A DNA stretch of 64,000 nucleotides from DATEEW01 sp035273665 (GCA_035273665.1 DATEOW010000038.1:5420-69419), one strand, 5' to 3'; numbered from the stretch's first letter, positions 25,726-33,327 are shown. Notes: generated by a model not told the origin, from the letters alone. Numbers and translations are program-made.

Positions 25726-28004
25726 GTCTGCCCGTCCACACTGCCCACATAGCAGAAACACTTCAATGCAGGGACCCAATGCCAGCGTTTGAAAGTTCCC
25801 GTCGCTTGGAAGTCCGGAAGTTTCTCGCCGCGCATGGTCAATTGTTTGACTTGCCACTCGCCTTGAAAAGGATCTTCGGGTACCTCTATGCGCCAAAGCA
25901 CCTGCTGGCGGCCGCGACGCGCGGACGGCATGTACGCAAAGATGCATTGCAAGTCGGGACAGAACTCAAAACCACAACCGTAGGCGGCGCTTTTGGGAAT
26001 TTCATCGCCGCCCAAACGCCCGGTCTGCCACGCTCGCGGATCCTTTAAATCCAATAAGGACAGTATTGCCTCTCCGCTCGGACGATTGACCCCGAGCATC
26101 GCCCAAGTGTCCGACTTTTCGAGATAAACGCTCGTGCCCATATAGGCGGTTTCTTTCGGCGCCTTGATTTTGAGATCGGTGTGCTGGCGCGAGCGCAAAT
26201 CGAGATAACTTAGGCCGGTGGGTCGCGGTGGAGAAGGTGAGCGCCAGATTCGGTCCCGCTTGGGATCGAACACGCTTCCTTGCACTTTGCCTAGACCATG
26301 CGATTTCGCCTTGTTGAGCGAAAAACGCGACCACTTCCCCGTATCGAGGTCCAGCACATGCGAGCGATAGGTGTCGCATACGGTGTAGACGATGGTGGAA
26401 CACACGCGCAAAAGACCGCCGCGTTTGTTGCCCATGTAGCTGGGCGGTAGCCAATGCAACGTGTCATGCGTATGCGGGGTGCCTGGCGTTCCGTCGCCAT
26501 GTTCGCATTCAATGCGATCGAAACTGGGGTCTTTTTTATGACCTTTGCCATTCATGGCGGTGGTCGGTTCGCCGACACGTTCCCATTTGAGCGTATCAAA
26601 GGGAAAGGCATAAGCCTCCGTGCCGAAATAATCGCCATCGCCGCCGCCATGGACCACAAGCGCGCCGTAGGGTCCCCAACTCTCGGCGATGATGCCGGAG
26701 GTCCACGCCTTGAGCATTCCGGCTAGTCCTCCATAGGCGAGATACACGCAATCCTTGCTCGGACATGCGCCCACGGCGCGGATATTGTTACGCGCAACAC
26801 CTTTGACTTCGCCGGGGGCCGGGAGGAAATTCGCATCGACGGCTTTAGCGTGAGCCGAACCGATGAAGAACAGCGCTTGTGCTAGCGGTTTGTTGTTCCG
26901 GCTGTAATGGAAGATCGCGTCTACCGCACCCGGTCGACCCACGGTGCCGAAAGAGATGATGGCGTCGAGTGTCGGGTCGTAGCTGCTGTAGTTCAAATAG
27001 GACGCCGTGCCTTGCGGATTGCGAGGTTGCGGGGGCCCGGGATGAAGCGCGCCGCTTTCAGTGGACACGAGCACCGACTCAGGACTGCCGCCGTGTGGGC
27101 CCCATAAAAACAATTCCCGACTTCGGCTCAAGTAGGGCATATCGATCGCCGAATACACCGGCCAAGGCAAGGTCGCGAGTAGGCGATTTTTGAAGCTGCG
27201 CAAATCCACTTCGAATATGCGTGCGGGCTCGCGTTTGCCGCAGTCGAGAAACCACATGAGCCGGCGCTCGGGGTCTATGGCGCCTTGTCGCCATCTCGCT
27301 GCGGGCTTTGAACGCGCATCGCCATTGGAAAACCGTCGCTCGATGCTGTGGCTCGACAGATCGAGCACGCGAATCGCGGTACCTGCGCCGCCATCGTAAT
27401 ACGCGTAGTAGACACGGTCGTCGATCGGGTCGAGTACACCGCGCGACCCGCTCTGGCCGCCAAAAAAATCGCCTTCCCTGACTTGCCACTTGCGGTTGCC
27501 CGTGTGATCGAAGCTCATAAGCCGTTGACGCACCGGCGTGGCTGCGCCCGCTTTCCACGGCGTTTCGTATAGGGTTTCCTTGAACATGTAGCCGCCCGCC
27601 ATCAGGAGGCGACCGCGTTTGGCATCTTCAACGAGGGTCACTTCATCCGGGTGACAAGGTTGCACCTCCCCCGCGGGGCCCCAATAGGGATACTCAAGGC
27701 GCCATGCTTCGCGGCCTTCACGCTGGGCGAGGGCATCGTAGCTCCATAAGGTGTTAACCCCGCTTTCGATCGCCCAGGGGTTGCGCATGTCGCCGCCCAA
27801 GAAATAATGGCGCCGGGTTAACGAGGCGTAGCAGACGCGTGAATGCTTATTCGGTGACGCCGGCATGCTTCGAGCGCCTTGGGGATCAAGCGCGAAGCGT
27901 TCGACTCGCCACTCCGAATCAGGAACCCGCTCAGTGACGGCACGCGCCACGAAGGGCGAGGCAATCGACACGGCGGCTGCTTTCAGGAGTGTGCGGCGTT
28001 TCAT
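25698..28004 (-). CDS. Large Tat-type secreted protein of unknown function
   Basis: I place the start at the ATG at 28004, giving 768 residues and the N-terminus MKRRTLLKAAAVSIASPFVA, a twin-arginine-like signal ending near ARA. An upstream GTG at 28058 is possible but would bury the signal. The mature protein has many short repeats with Gly, Trp and Asp, such as DRVYYAYYDGG, YSYDP-like turns and DRIWRSPSPPRP, which suggests a beta-propeller or Kelch-like fold. I recognise no family. It has four scattered Cys in the region CPSKDC and elsewhere but no lipobox. A sigma-54-like site at 28076-28091 on the same strand may drive it. It is divergent from the HPr-rel-A operon. Confidence 0.72.
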   Translation of the reverse strand: MKRRTLLKAAAVSIASPFVARAVTERVPDSEWRVERFALDPQGARSMPASPNKHSRVCYASLTRRHYFLGGDMRNPWAIESGVNTLWSYDALAQREGREAWRLEYPYWGPAGEVQPCHPDEVTLVEDAKRGRLLMAGGYMFKETLYETPWKAGAATPVRQRLMSFDHTGNRKWQVREGDFFGGQSGSRGVLDPIDDRVYYAYYDGGAGTAIRVLDLSSHSIERRFSNGDARSKPAARWRQGAIDPERRLMWFLDCGKREPARIFEVDLRSFKNRLLATLPWPVYSAIDMPYLSRSRELFLWGPHGGSPESVLVSTESGALHPGPPQPRNPQGTASYLNYSSYDPTLDAIISFGTVGRPGAVDAIFHYSRNNKPLAQALFFIGSAHAKAVDANFLPAPGEVKGVARNNIRAVGACPSKDCVYLAYGGLAGMLKAWTSGIIAESWGPYGALVVHGGGDGDYFGTEAYAFPFDTLKWERVGEPTTAMNGKGHKKDPSFDRIECEHGDGTPGTPHTHDTLHWLPPSYMGNKRGGLLRVCSTIVYTVCDTYRSHVLDLDTGKWSRFSLNKAKSHGLGKVQGSVFDPKRDRIWRSPSPPRPTGLSYLDLRSRQHTDLKIKAPKETAYMGTSVYLEKSDTWAMLGVNRPSGEAILSLLDLKDPRAWQTGRLGGDEIPKSAAYGCGFEFCPDLQCIFAYMPSARRGRQQVLWRIEVPEDPFQGEWQVKQLTMRGEKLPDFQATGTFKRWHWVPALKCFCYVGSVDGQTYLYRPEGI

Positions 28005-28075
28005 GCGGGACGAAGATTTTCCATTTTTAACACTCCCGCGTGCCCAGGGGTGGTACAAAGGCGAGCCCGAGGGGT

Positions 28076-28091
28076 TGCAAGGCAGGTGCCT
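28076..28091 (-). promoter_or_regulatory. Sigma-54-like (-24/-12) site facing the gene at 25698
   Basis: Read on the minus strand the sequence is AGGCAC-CTGCC-TTGCA. It keeps GG and GC at the obligatory 10-nt spacing and matches the consensus TGGCAC-N5-TTGC(A/T) except for the first base. Transcription would begin near 28063 and leave about 60 nt of leader before the ATG at 28004. The orientation and distance suit a promoter; activity is inferred. Confidence 0.6.
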
Positions 28092-28104
28092 GTCGACATT
28101 CTTT

Positions 28105-28142
28105 ACAAAACGACTTCATGGCCTGTTTTGTCGGATAACAAA
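28105..28142. repeat. Overlapping dyads between divergent sigma-54 sites
   Basis: ACAAAAC (28105-28111) is the inverse complement of GTTTTGT (28125-28131), with a 13-nt spacer. TTTGT (28127-28131) pairs with ACAAA (28138-28142) around a 6-nt centre. They lie between two divergent sigma-54-like sites, where an activator such as PrsR would be expected to bind. A binding role is inference; the arms are short. Confidence 0.4.
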
Positions 28143-28190
28143 CATAAGAAATGACTTTTCGAAACAATATGCTGCCCACCATGCGGGTCT

Positions 28191-28206
28191 TGGCATCAGC
28201 GTTGCT
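28191..28206 (+). promoter_or_regulatory. Sigma-54 promoter of the HPr-rel-A operon
   Basis: The sequence is TGGCAT-CAGCG-TTGCT, which keeps GG and GC 10 nt apart and matches the -24/-12 consensus TGGCAC-N5-TTGC(A/T) at all but one position. Transcription would start near 28217, about 45 nt before the ATG at 28262. It lies in a divergent intergenic region and points towards the operon for the Gly-rich protein, PqqD-like protein, HprK-related kinase and nucleotidyltransferase. PrsR, encoded at 35418, is a sigma-54 activator and a reasonable partner. Confidence 0.72.
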
Positions 28207-28261
28207 TTAGACGCTCTGCAAATCGGCTCGGCCTTGTCCGAGCGAATTTAGAAAAAACATT

Positions 28262-28837
28262 ATGAGCCTGGAACGTCGACGTTTAGTGAAAGGTGCCTTG
28301 GCGGCACCCCTGATTTTGACCGTGCGCACGGCCTCCGCTGGGGGCAAGGGCGGTGGTCATCATGGGGGCGGCGGTGGAGGGGGCGGCAATGTGATGCTCA
28401 GCGTCGGGGCGTGTCTAGCGCGCGACGATGAGCGATCCAAGGGTTATGACGGTCCCAAGGCCGTCCTGTCGAAATACGAAAAAAGCGATAACTGGCTTCG
28501 CAAGAAAGTGGAAGTCTGCAAGCTCAAGTGGAACTCTTCAGGCAAGCATGACAAGCCGGACGCCGATTACGACGCAAAAGCACTCTACGTTCTAGGCCAC
28601 GACAACAAGTGGTGGAAGTTGGACGCTGCCGACAAGTGGGGGAAGAATCCCAAATACACCGGTATGTCCAAACCCCAATATTCTCGTAAATCGACCGACA
28701 GCTGGCGTTATGCGCTGGTCCAGGTCGATCCGAATAGCGGCGAAGTCGTCGGTTTCTCCTGGGAAAAAGAAGACGGGCAATTGGCGACCTGCACTTGCTG
28801 GGTTTCCTTCGTCGCCGCCAACAAAAATCGCGCTTAA
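28262..28837 (+). CDS. Gly/His-rich secreted protein with Tat-type signal
   Basis: A 191-residue protein of no family I recognise. The N-terminus MSLERRRLVKGALAAPLIL has three arginines before a hydrophobic stretch, like a Tat signal, with cleavage probably after TASA (about residue 26). A Gly/His-rich linker (GGKGGGHHGGGGGGGG) follows, then a compact, charged domain with four Cys (GACLARD, VEVCKLKW, ATCTCWV) that may form two disulfides or bind metal. It is the first gene of the operon with PqqD-like, HprK-related kinase and nucleotidyltransferase genes, 15 nt upstream of the PqqD gene. That position makes it a candidate substrate, but no leader peptide motif is evident. Confidence 0.75.
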   Translation: MSLERRRLVKGALAAPLILTVRTASAGGKGGGHHGGGGGGGGNVMLSVGACLARDDERSKGYDGPKAVLSKYEKSDNWLRKKVEVCKLKWNSSGKHDKPDADYDAKALYVLGHDNKWWKLDAADKWGKNPKYTGMSKPQYSRKSTDSWRYALVQVDPNSGEVVGFSWEKEDGQLATCTCWVSFVAANKNRA

Positions 28838-28852
28838 GTTTCTCGTCGTTTC

Positions 28853-29152
28853 GTGGGCGAGCAACACGTATCCCAAAGATGGTCTTTGCGTTTTCCCGCT
28901 GAAACGCAGATCTGCCATTTCGATGGCGAATCACTAGTCTTCAATCCTCTATCGTGGGAAACCCATCTTCTGAACGTCTCGGCCGCCGAGGTCGTTTCCG
29001 TTTTGTCCGAGGGACCGCAATACTTCGATATTTTGGTCGGACGTATGCGTGAAGCCGGAATGAATGTCCAGAATGGCGTATCTGTAGAGGATCAGCTTGA
29101 GGGCCTGTTAATCGAGTTGGAGAGCCTGGGCATAGCGATTCGCAGCCTATGA
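28853..29152 (+). CDS. PqqD-family peptide chaperone, HPr-rel-A system
   Basis: A 99-residue protein starting at GTG. It has the PqqD/RRE-like pattern W-x-L-R-F, then the beta strand FDGESLVFNPLSWETHLLN and a helical C-terminus with VVSVLSEGPQYFDILV. I recognise it as the PqqD family member of the HPr-rel-A system (TIGR04353), which co-occurs with HprK-related kinase A. PqqD proteins bind leader peptides in RiPP pathways; whether this one does is unknown. It overlaps the kinase gene by 4 nt (ATGA), which suggests a stable stoichiometry of the two products. Confidence 0.85.
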   Translation: MGEQHVSQRWSLRFPAETQICHFDGESLVFNPLSWETHLLNVSAAEVVSVLSEGPQYFDILVGRMREAGMNVQNGVSVEDQLEGLLIELESLGIAIRSL

Positions 29153-30066
29153 GGCGACTTAACGAGTTGGCGCCCGATCAACTCCGCGGAGCGCTGCAAG
29201 CGGAAGGCATCGGACTATCTCTTGGCACGGCGCGCGTCCATATTCGCAGCGATGTACCTGCACTCGCGCCTGCATTGGCACGCGTTTATGGGCAATTCCC
29301 TGTCGAAGAGCCGAGTGGATTTTTTGATGTCGCTCCAAGACTTGAACTTGTTCGCCGTCCTGGGCAATTGTTCCGTGCGCAACTCCGCTTTTTTGTAGAC
29401 GGGGAAGTGCCTTTCGAGCTTTTTCCCGGCGATACGCATTTACCTTTGTTGGAATGGGGCTTGAATTGGTGCCTTGCCGACCGTTCGAATCACAAATTGT
29501 TGCTGCATGCGGGCGTCGTAGAGAAAAACGGGCGCGCTGCGATCCTTCCAGCCTTGCCGGGATCGGGAAAGAGCACCTTGACGGCGGCCCTCAGTGCAAG
29601 AGGTTTTCGGCTTCTTTCCGATGAGTTTGGCGTGCTTGACCCGATGGATGGGACGCTGCGCGCATTGCTGCGCCCCATCGCATTAAAGAACGAATCGATT
29701 GAGGTCATCCGCCGGTTTCATCCTGACGCGGTGCTTGGTCCACGGTTCCCGAAAACGCGCAAAGGCGACGTCGCGCATATGGCGCCAGATCGCGCCAGCG
29801 TGGATCGACGAGATGAGCCGGCAGTGCCGCATGTCGTGCTTTTTCCCGCCTACGAAGCGGGGGCGGCGACGGTGCTGGAGGAATTGCCGCCGGCACGCTG
29901 TTTCGCCAAGCTCTCCACGAATTCCTTCAACTACGAAGTACTTGGGCCCGCCGGATTTCGTGCCGTAACACGGCTTGTCGAATCTACGCGTGGCTACAGC
30001 CTTCGCTATAGCACGCTTGAGGAAGCGGTCGAGCGCGTGCAGCGCCTGTTCGAGAGCGAACGATGA
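29149..30066 (+). CDS. HprK-related kinase A
   Basis: A 305-residue protein related to the C-terminal kinase domain of HPr kinase/phosphorylase. The P-loop ALPGSGKSTL is at about residues 135-144, preceded by the strand LLLHAGVVEKNG. RLLSDEFGVLDP follows and matches the HprK metal-binding acidic motif. HprK phosphorylates HPr at Ser46, but no HPr gene is near, and the N-terminal 110 residues differ from HprK. It belongs to the HPr-rel-A group (TIGR04352), whose substrate is not known. It overlaps the PqqD gene and the nucleotidyltransferase gene by 4 nt each, so the three products probably work together. Confidence 0.88.
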   Translation: MRRLNELAPDQLRGALQAEGIGLSLGTARVHIRSDVPALAPALARVYGQFPVEEPSGFFDVAPRLELVRRPGQLFRAQLRFFVDGEVPFELFPGDTHLPLLEWGLNWCLADRSNHKLLLHAGVVEKNGRAAILPALPGSGKSTLTAALSARGFRLLSDEFGVLDPMDGTLRALLRPIALKNESIEVIRRFHPDAVLGPRFPKTRKGDVAHMAPDRASVDRRDEPAVPHVVLFPAYEAGAATVLEELPPARCFAKLSTNSFNYEVLGPAGFRAVTRLVESTRGYSLRYSTLEEAVERVQRLFESER

Positions 30067-31193
30067 GTGCCGCTTCTACCCTGTGTTGGTTCAGGCCGGC
30101 GCCGCACATCGTAGATTTGCTGGGGTTGCTTGGCGGGCGCACAAGCGCTGCGGACCTATCACTCGAGCAATGGGACGTGTTGGTGCGCACGGCGAGACGT
30201 TTGCGCCTCCTGGGAACGGTTGCGTACCGCCTACGGGCAGATAGTGATCAATGGGCCGCTGTTCCAGGGCCGGTACGGGCGCATTTTGAATCCGCGCTGA
30301 CCACCCTCGCCTTTCGACGGCAGAAAGTGCTGCTGGAAATGGATAGCGTCCGCCAAGCCTTGAGTGACCCTGCTATCCCAATCGTCCTGCTTAAAGGGGC
30401 GGCTTATATTGCTCAGAATCTCCCTTTGGCGCATCAACGGCTGGTAGGCGATCTCGATCTGCTGGTCGATCGGGATCGCTTGGACGAGGTTGAAACCAGA
30501 CTGATCGATAGCGGATGGGAATCGCTAAAACCGGATCCTTACGATCAAAAATATTATCGAGATTGGTCACATGAATTGCCGCCGATGCAATTGCCTGGGC
30601 ACGCTTTGGAGTTGGATGTACACCACAACATCCTTCCCCCTACCGGGCGTCTTCATCCTCAGGCGGCGCAGCTCATACGCGATGCCATTCCGCTAGAAGA
30701 AGGTTTTTTCCGCGTGCCGCATCCTGCCGATCAGGTGCTGCATGCCGCAGTCCATCTGTTTCAGGATTCCGATTGCCTTTTTCGTGCGCGCGATCTAGTG
30801 GATATCGACGAACTTATCCGAAACTTCGGGCAAACGCCGTCTTTCTGGGATGAGCTGATATCGCATGCGCGAGTGCATGGTATAGAACGGCCACTCTGGT
30901 ATGCACTGGACTGTGGCGTCGCCATCTTCGATACGCCTGTGCCCAATACCCTGTTCGAAAAATTAAATACTAGGGGTCCGGGCTATGCGGCCCGTACAAT
31001 GATGCGCCTTTTGCTTCCGAAAGTACTTTTTACCGAACACCCAGAACGCACTCCTGCCATATCGGAGCGCGTTGCCCGTTGGCTCCTCTTCCTTCGATCG
31101 TTCTGGTTGCGCATGCCCTTAGGGCTATTGCTGCTGCATAGCGCCATGAAGCTGATAAGAAACTTCCGCAAAACGTCAGAGCGTACTGAATAG
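30063..31193 (+). CDS. Uncharacterised nucleotidyltransferase (NTP_transf_5 type)
   Basis: A 376-residue protein with the nucleotidyltransferase fold. After IVLLKGAAYIAQ comes the metal-binding pair in RLVGDLDLLVDRDRLDEV (Asp130 and Asp132). This GD-x-D-pattern and LELDVHHNI further on fit the NTP_transf_5 group (PF14907). These proteins occur with HprK-related kinase A and PqqD homologues, and their substrate is unknown. A C-terminal hydrophobic stretch (about residues 345-367, FLRSFWLRMPLGLLLLHSAM) may anchor it to the membrane. It is the last gene of the operon. A sigma-54-like site starts 24 nt after its stop. Confidence 0.85.
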   Translation: MSAASTLCWFRPAPHIVDLLGLLGGRTSAADLSLEQWDVLVRTARRLRLLGTVAYRLRADSDQWAAVPGPVRAHFESALTTLAFRRQKVLLEMDSVRQALSDPAIPIVLLKGAAYIAQNLPLAHQRLVGDLDLLVDRDRLDEVETRLIDSGWESLKPDPYDQKYYRDWSHELPPMQLPGHALELDVHHNILPPTGRLHPQAAQLIRDAIPLEEGFFRVPHPADQVLHAAVHLFQDSDCLFRARDLVDIDELIRNFGQTPSFWDELISHARVHGIERPLWYALDCGVAIFDTPVPNTLFEKLNTRGPGYAARTMMRLLLPKVLFTEHPERTPAISERVARWLLFLRSFWLRMPLGLLLLHSAMKLIRNFRKTSERTE

Positions 31194-31841
31194 ACCCAGT
31201 TTGTCTGTACCACTTATGGCATGCCGGTTGCTGGCAGTTGCATCGGCGGGGAAGTTCGAGTTCGCAGGGGCGCTGCAGCGCTAAGTGGGTTGGGCGCAAG
31301 TGCTACGCGTATTTGTCAATCTTTAACAAACCCAAACAAACCGCTATGGCATCTTAAGCGCCCGTAGTCTCGCCGTAATTAGGCTGAGCTTGTGTACTAG
31401 ACGATGATACATAGCTCTAGTCTTAGGCCTAACGAGGAATTGAGAACATGGTGTTTGGTATGACACGATGAAGCGTGAGTAAGGCAACCGAAGGAGCAGT
31501 TTAAGCACTTAAAAATAGAGTTAGGAGAGGCAATACTGCGGTTCGTTACAGCCGCCTGAAGCGTCAGCGAATGTTGCATATGCATTCGGTCAAATCCAGG
31601 CAAACACCGTAGTCAATGGAAGTCCTGTCCCCTGCGTCACATAGCGACGCAATTAAAAGAACAACAGTTTTCTCGAGTTTTGCAGTATCGCCGTCCAAAA
31701 AGAAGCGAAGGACGTATAGGTTGCTTTTGCCCAGTGGAACCGCAGTAACAATGTGCAGCGCGGGGGAATGCAGTCTTGTAATAAAAAAGAGCGATAACAA
31801 AAACGATAAACGGAGGATAAAAAGATGAGGGGTTTGCTTGT
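31194..31841. other. 650-nt gene-poor leader region before epsB
   Basis: No convincing gene is seen in this stretch. It is richer in A and T than its surroundings. It contains a good sigma-54-like site (31217-31232), a weaker one (31347-31362), a short imperfectly supported reading frame (31616-31828, Lys/Arg-rich, no family), a small inverted repeat (31633-31651) and the ribosome binding site of epsB or of a short overlapping frame. It may be a long untranslated leader, a small RNA gene, or decayed sequence. Confidence 0.5.
31217..31232 (+). promoter_or_regulatory. Sigma-54-like (-24/-12) site upstream of epsB
   Basis: The sequence TGGCAT-GCCGG-TTGCT has GG and GC 10 nt apart and matches TGGCAC-N5-TTGC(A/T) at all but one position. 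It is 24 nt after the nucleotidyltransferase stop and about 610 nt before the epsB-like start. It would make a very long leader, or drive a small RNA. Its similarity to the site at 28191 is close (TGGCAT and TTGCT in both). Confidence 0.65.
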
Positions 31842-31893
31842 ATGGTTAACTTGTTTCGCCACTACGTACCGTTGGCAACGATTCTGCAGTTAG
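31812..31893 (+). CDS. Possible 22-codon frame overlapping the epsB start
   Basis: GGAGG at 31812-31816 is the best Shine-Dalgarno in this region. It stands at normal distance from an ATG at 31825, which opens 22 codons ending at a TAG at 31891-31893. The epsB-like gene begins at 31842 inside it in another frame. It could be a translation-coupling leader or chance; no homology is visible. Confidence 0.25.
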
Positions 31894-33230
31894 CGCTCGA
31901 AGCGGGATTATTTTTCGCCGCTATTCTGCTTGCGGTAATGATGCAGACGCACAGCACGTTGCTGTCGAGTAGTCTGCCCATTCTGCCGGCCTTCGCGTTC
32001 GCAGCCTTGATGGTTTGCGTCAACAGCGCGCTTGGACTGTACAGACGCGATAGCGCGCCCTCCTTTTCGCATATGGCGCCTCGCCTATTGGTCGCCCTAT
32101 TGATTGGGTTCCCCCTTGCTTACGCCCTTTTTTCGGCGCTTCCGCATGGCGGCCTCTATCAGGATGCGCTGGGCTACACGGTCCTCCTCGTATTAGCCGG
32201 CTTATTAATTTTACGTCGTGTCCTAAGCGCTTCGATCTTGGGCGGTACTTTGCTTAGCCGCCGTGTGCTCATTCTCGGAACGGGCGCAGACGCCTTAGCG
32301 GTGGATCAAGCCTTAATGGGGCCGCGCGGCTCGGGTTATACCGTGGTTGGCTTCTATCCCATTAGCAATAACGTGAACGTATCGGTTCCACAGCACCGAG
32401 TGCTGCAACCGGTCGAGTCGCTGCAATCCCTGATCCGATATCTCGCCGTTGACGAAGTGATCGTCGCAGTACGCGAACAACGCGGTGGCGTCGTGCCGAT
32501 GAGTTGTCTGCTCAACTGCCGTCTCGAGGGTGTCCGCGTGACCGACCTGCCCGGTTTTTATGAACGTGTGCGGGGCGAGGTGCCCATCGAATCGCTAAAG
32601 GCGAGCTGGCTGATTTATGGCGAAGGCTTTAGGCAGGGGCGCATGCGCAATATCGTCAAACGCGCCTTCGACGTTGCGACCGCGGGTACGCTGCTCGTCC
32701 TCACTTTTCCGCTCATGGTGCTCGTGGCATTGACCATCCTGTTCGAGGGCGGCGGCGCCGTCATTTATCGTCAGGAACGTGTGGGCCGGGGCGGCCGACC
32801 GTTCACGGTCTACAAATTCCGCAGTATGGTCGCCGACGCGGAAGGCGATGGCCAAGCGCGGTGGGCCCAAACGAATGATCCACGGGTCACCGCGTTTGGA
32901 AAATTTATCCGCCGCACGCGTATGGACGAGTTACCGCAACTTTGGAATGTTCTCAAAGGCGAAATGAGCTTTGTGGGTCCTCGCCCTGAGCGTCCCCAGT
33001 TCGTCGGCGAATTGGAGCAATCGATTCCTTATTACGGCGCGCGTCATAGCGTCAAACCGGGTCTGACTGGATGGGCGCAAGTGCGTTATAGCTACGGCGC
33101 GTCTGTGGAAGACGCGACTCGCAAACTACAGTTCGACTTGTATTACGTCAAAAACCATTCACTCTTTCTCGATTTGTTGGTTCTGGTCGAAACGGTGCGT
33201 GTGGTCCTGTGGGGTGAAGGGGCGCGCTGA
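31842..33230 (+). CDS. epsB: EpsB-type initiating sugar transferase, PEP-CTERM associated
   Basis: A 462-residue polyisoprenyl-phosphate hexose-1-phosphate transferase. Four to five N-terminal membrane helices (to about residue 130) and a CoA-binding-like Rossmann segment (VLILGTGADALAVDQ) precede the catalytic domain. That domain has KRAFDVATAG, YRQERVGRGGRPFTVYKFRSM, DELPQLWNVLKGEMSFVGPR and the final VKPGLTGWAQV, the hallmarks of the WbaP/EpsB group. I recognise it as the PEP-CTERM-associated type (TIGR03013). It loads the first sugar phosphate onto undecaprenyl phosphate. It is preceded by a long leader with a sigma-54-like site. Confidence 0.93.
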   Translation: MVNLFRHYVPLATILQLALEAGLFFAAILLAVMMQTHSTLLSSSLPILPAFAFAALMVCVNSALGLYRRDSAPSFSHMAPRLLVALLIGFPLAYALFSALPHGGLYQDALGYTVLLVLAGLLILRRVLSASILGGTLLSRRVLILGTGADALAVDQALMGPRGSGYTVVGFYPISNNVNVSVPQHRVLQPVESLQSLIRYLAVDEVIVAVREQRGGVVPMSCLLNCRLEGVRVTDLPGFYERVRGEVPIESLKASWLIYGEGFRQGRMRNIVKRAFDVATAGTLLVLTFPLMVLVALTILFEGGGAVIYRQERVGRGGRPFTVYKFRSMVADAEGDGQARWAQTNDPRVTAFGKFIRRTRMDELPQLWNVLKGEMSFVGPRPERPQFVGELEQSIPYYGARHSVKPGLTGWAQVRYSYGASVEDATRKLQFDLYYVKNHSLFLDLLVLVETVRVVLWGEGAR

Positions 33231-33327
33231 GGCCGCATCAGCGCTTAGTGCCGGATCGGTGGGATGACACTCGCCACCGGCGCGCTCCCGTAATACATTC
33301 CCGATTATTTAAGCCCGAAAGGCTCCC

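Noticed and set aside
31347..31362. Second sigma-54-like site, TGGCATCTTAAGCGC
   Set aside because: The -24 half and the GG-N10-GC spacing fit, but the -12 box is GCGC rather than TTGC, so it is much weaker than the site at 31217.
31633..31651. Inverted repeat TGCGTC/GACGCA in the leader
   Set aside because: A 6-bp stem with a 7-nt loop and no T tract; too weak to call a terminator or operator.
31616..31828. 70-residue Lys/Arg-rich frame in the epsB leader
   Set aside because: No good ribosome binding site and no recognisable family; kept only as part of the leader description.
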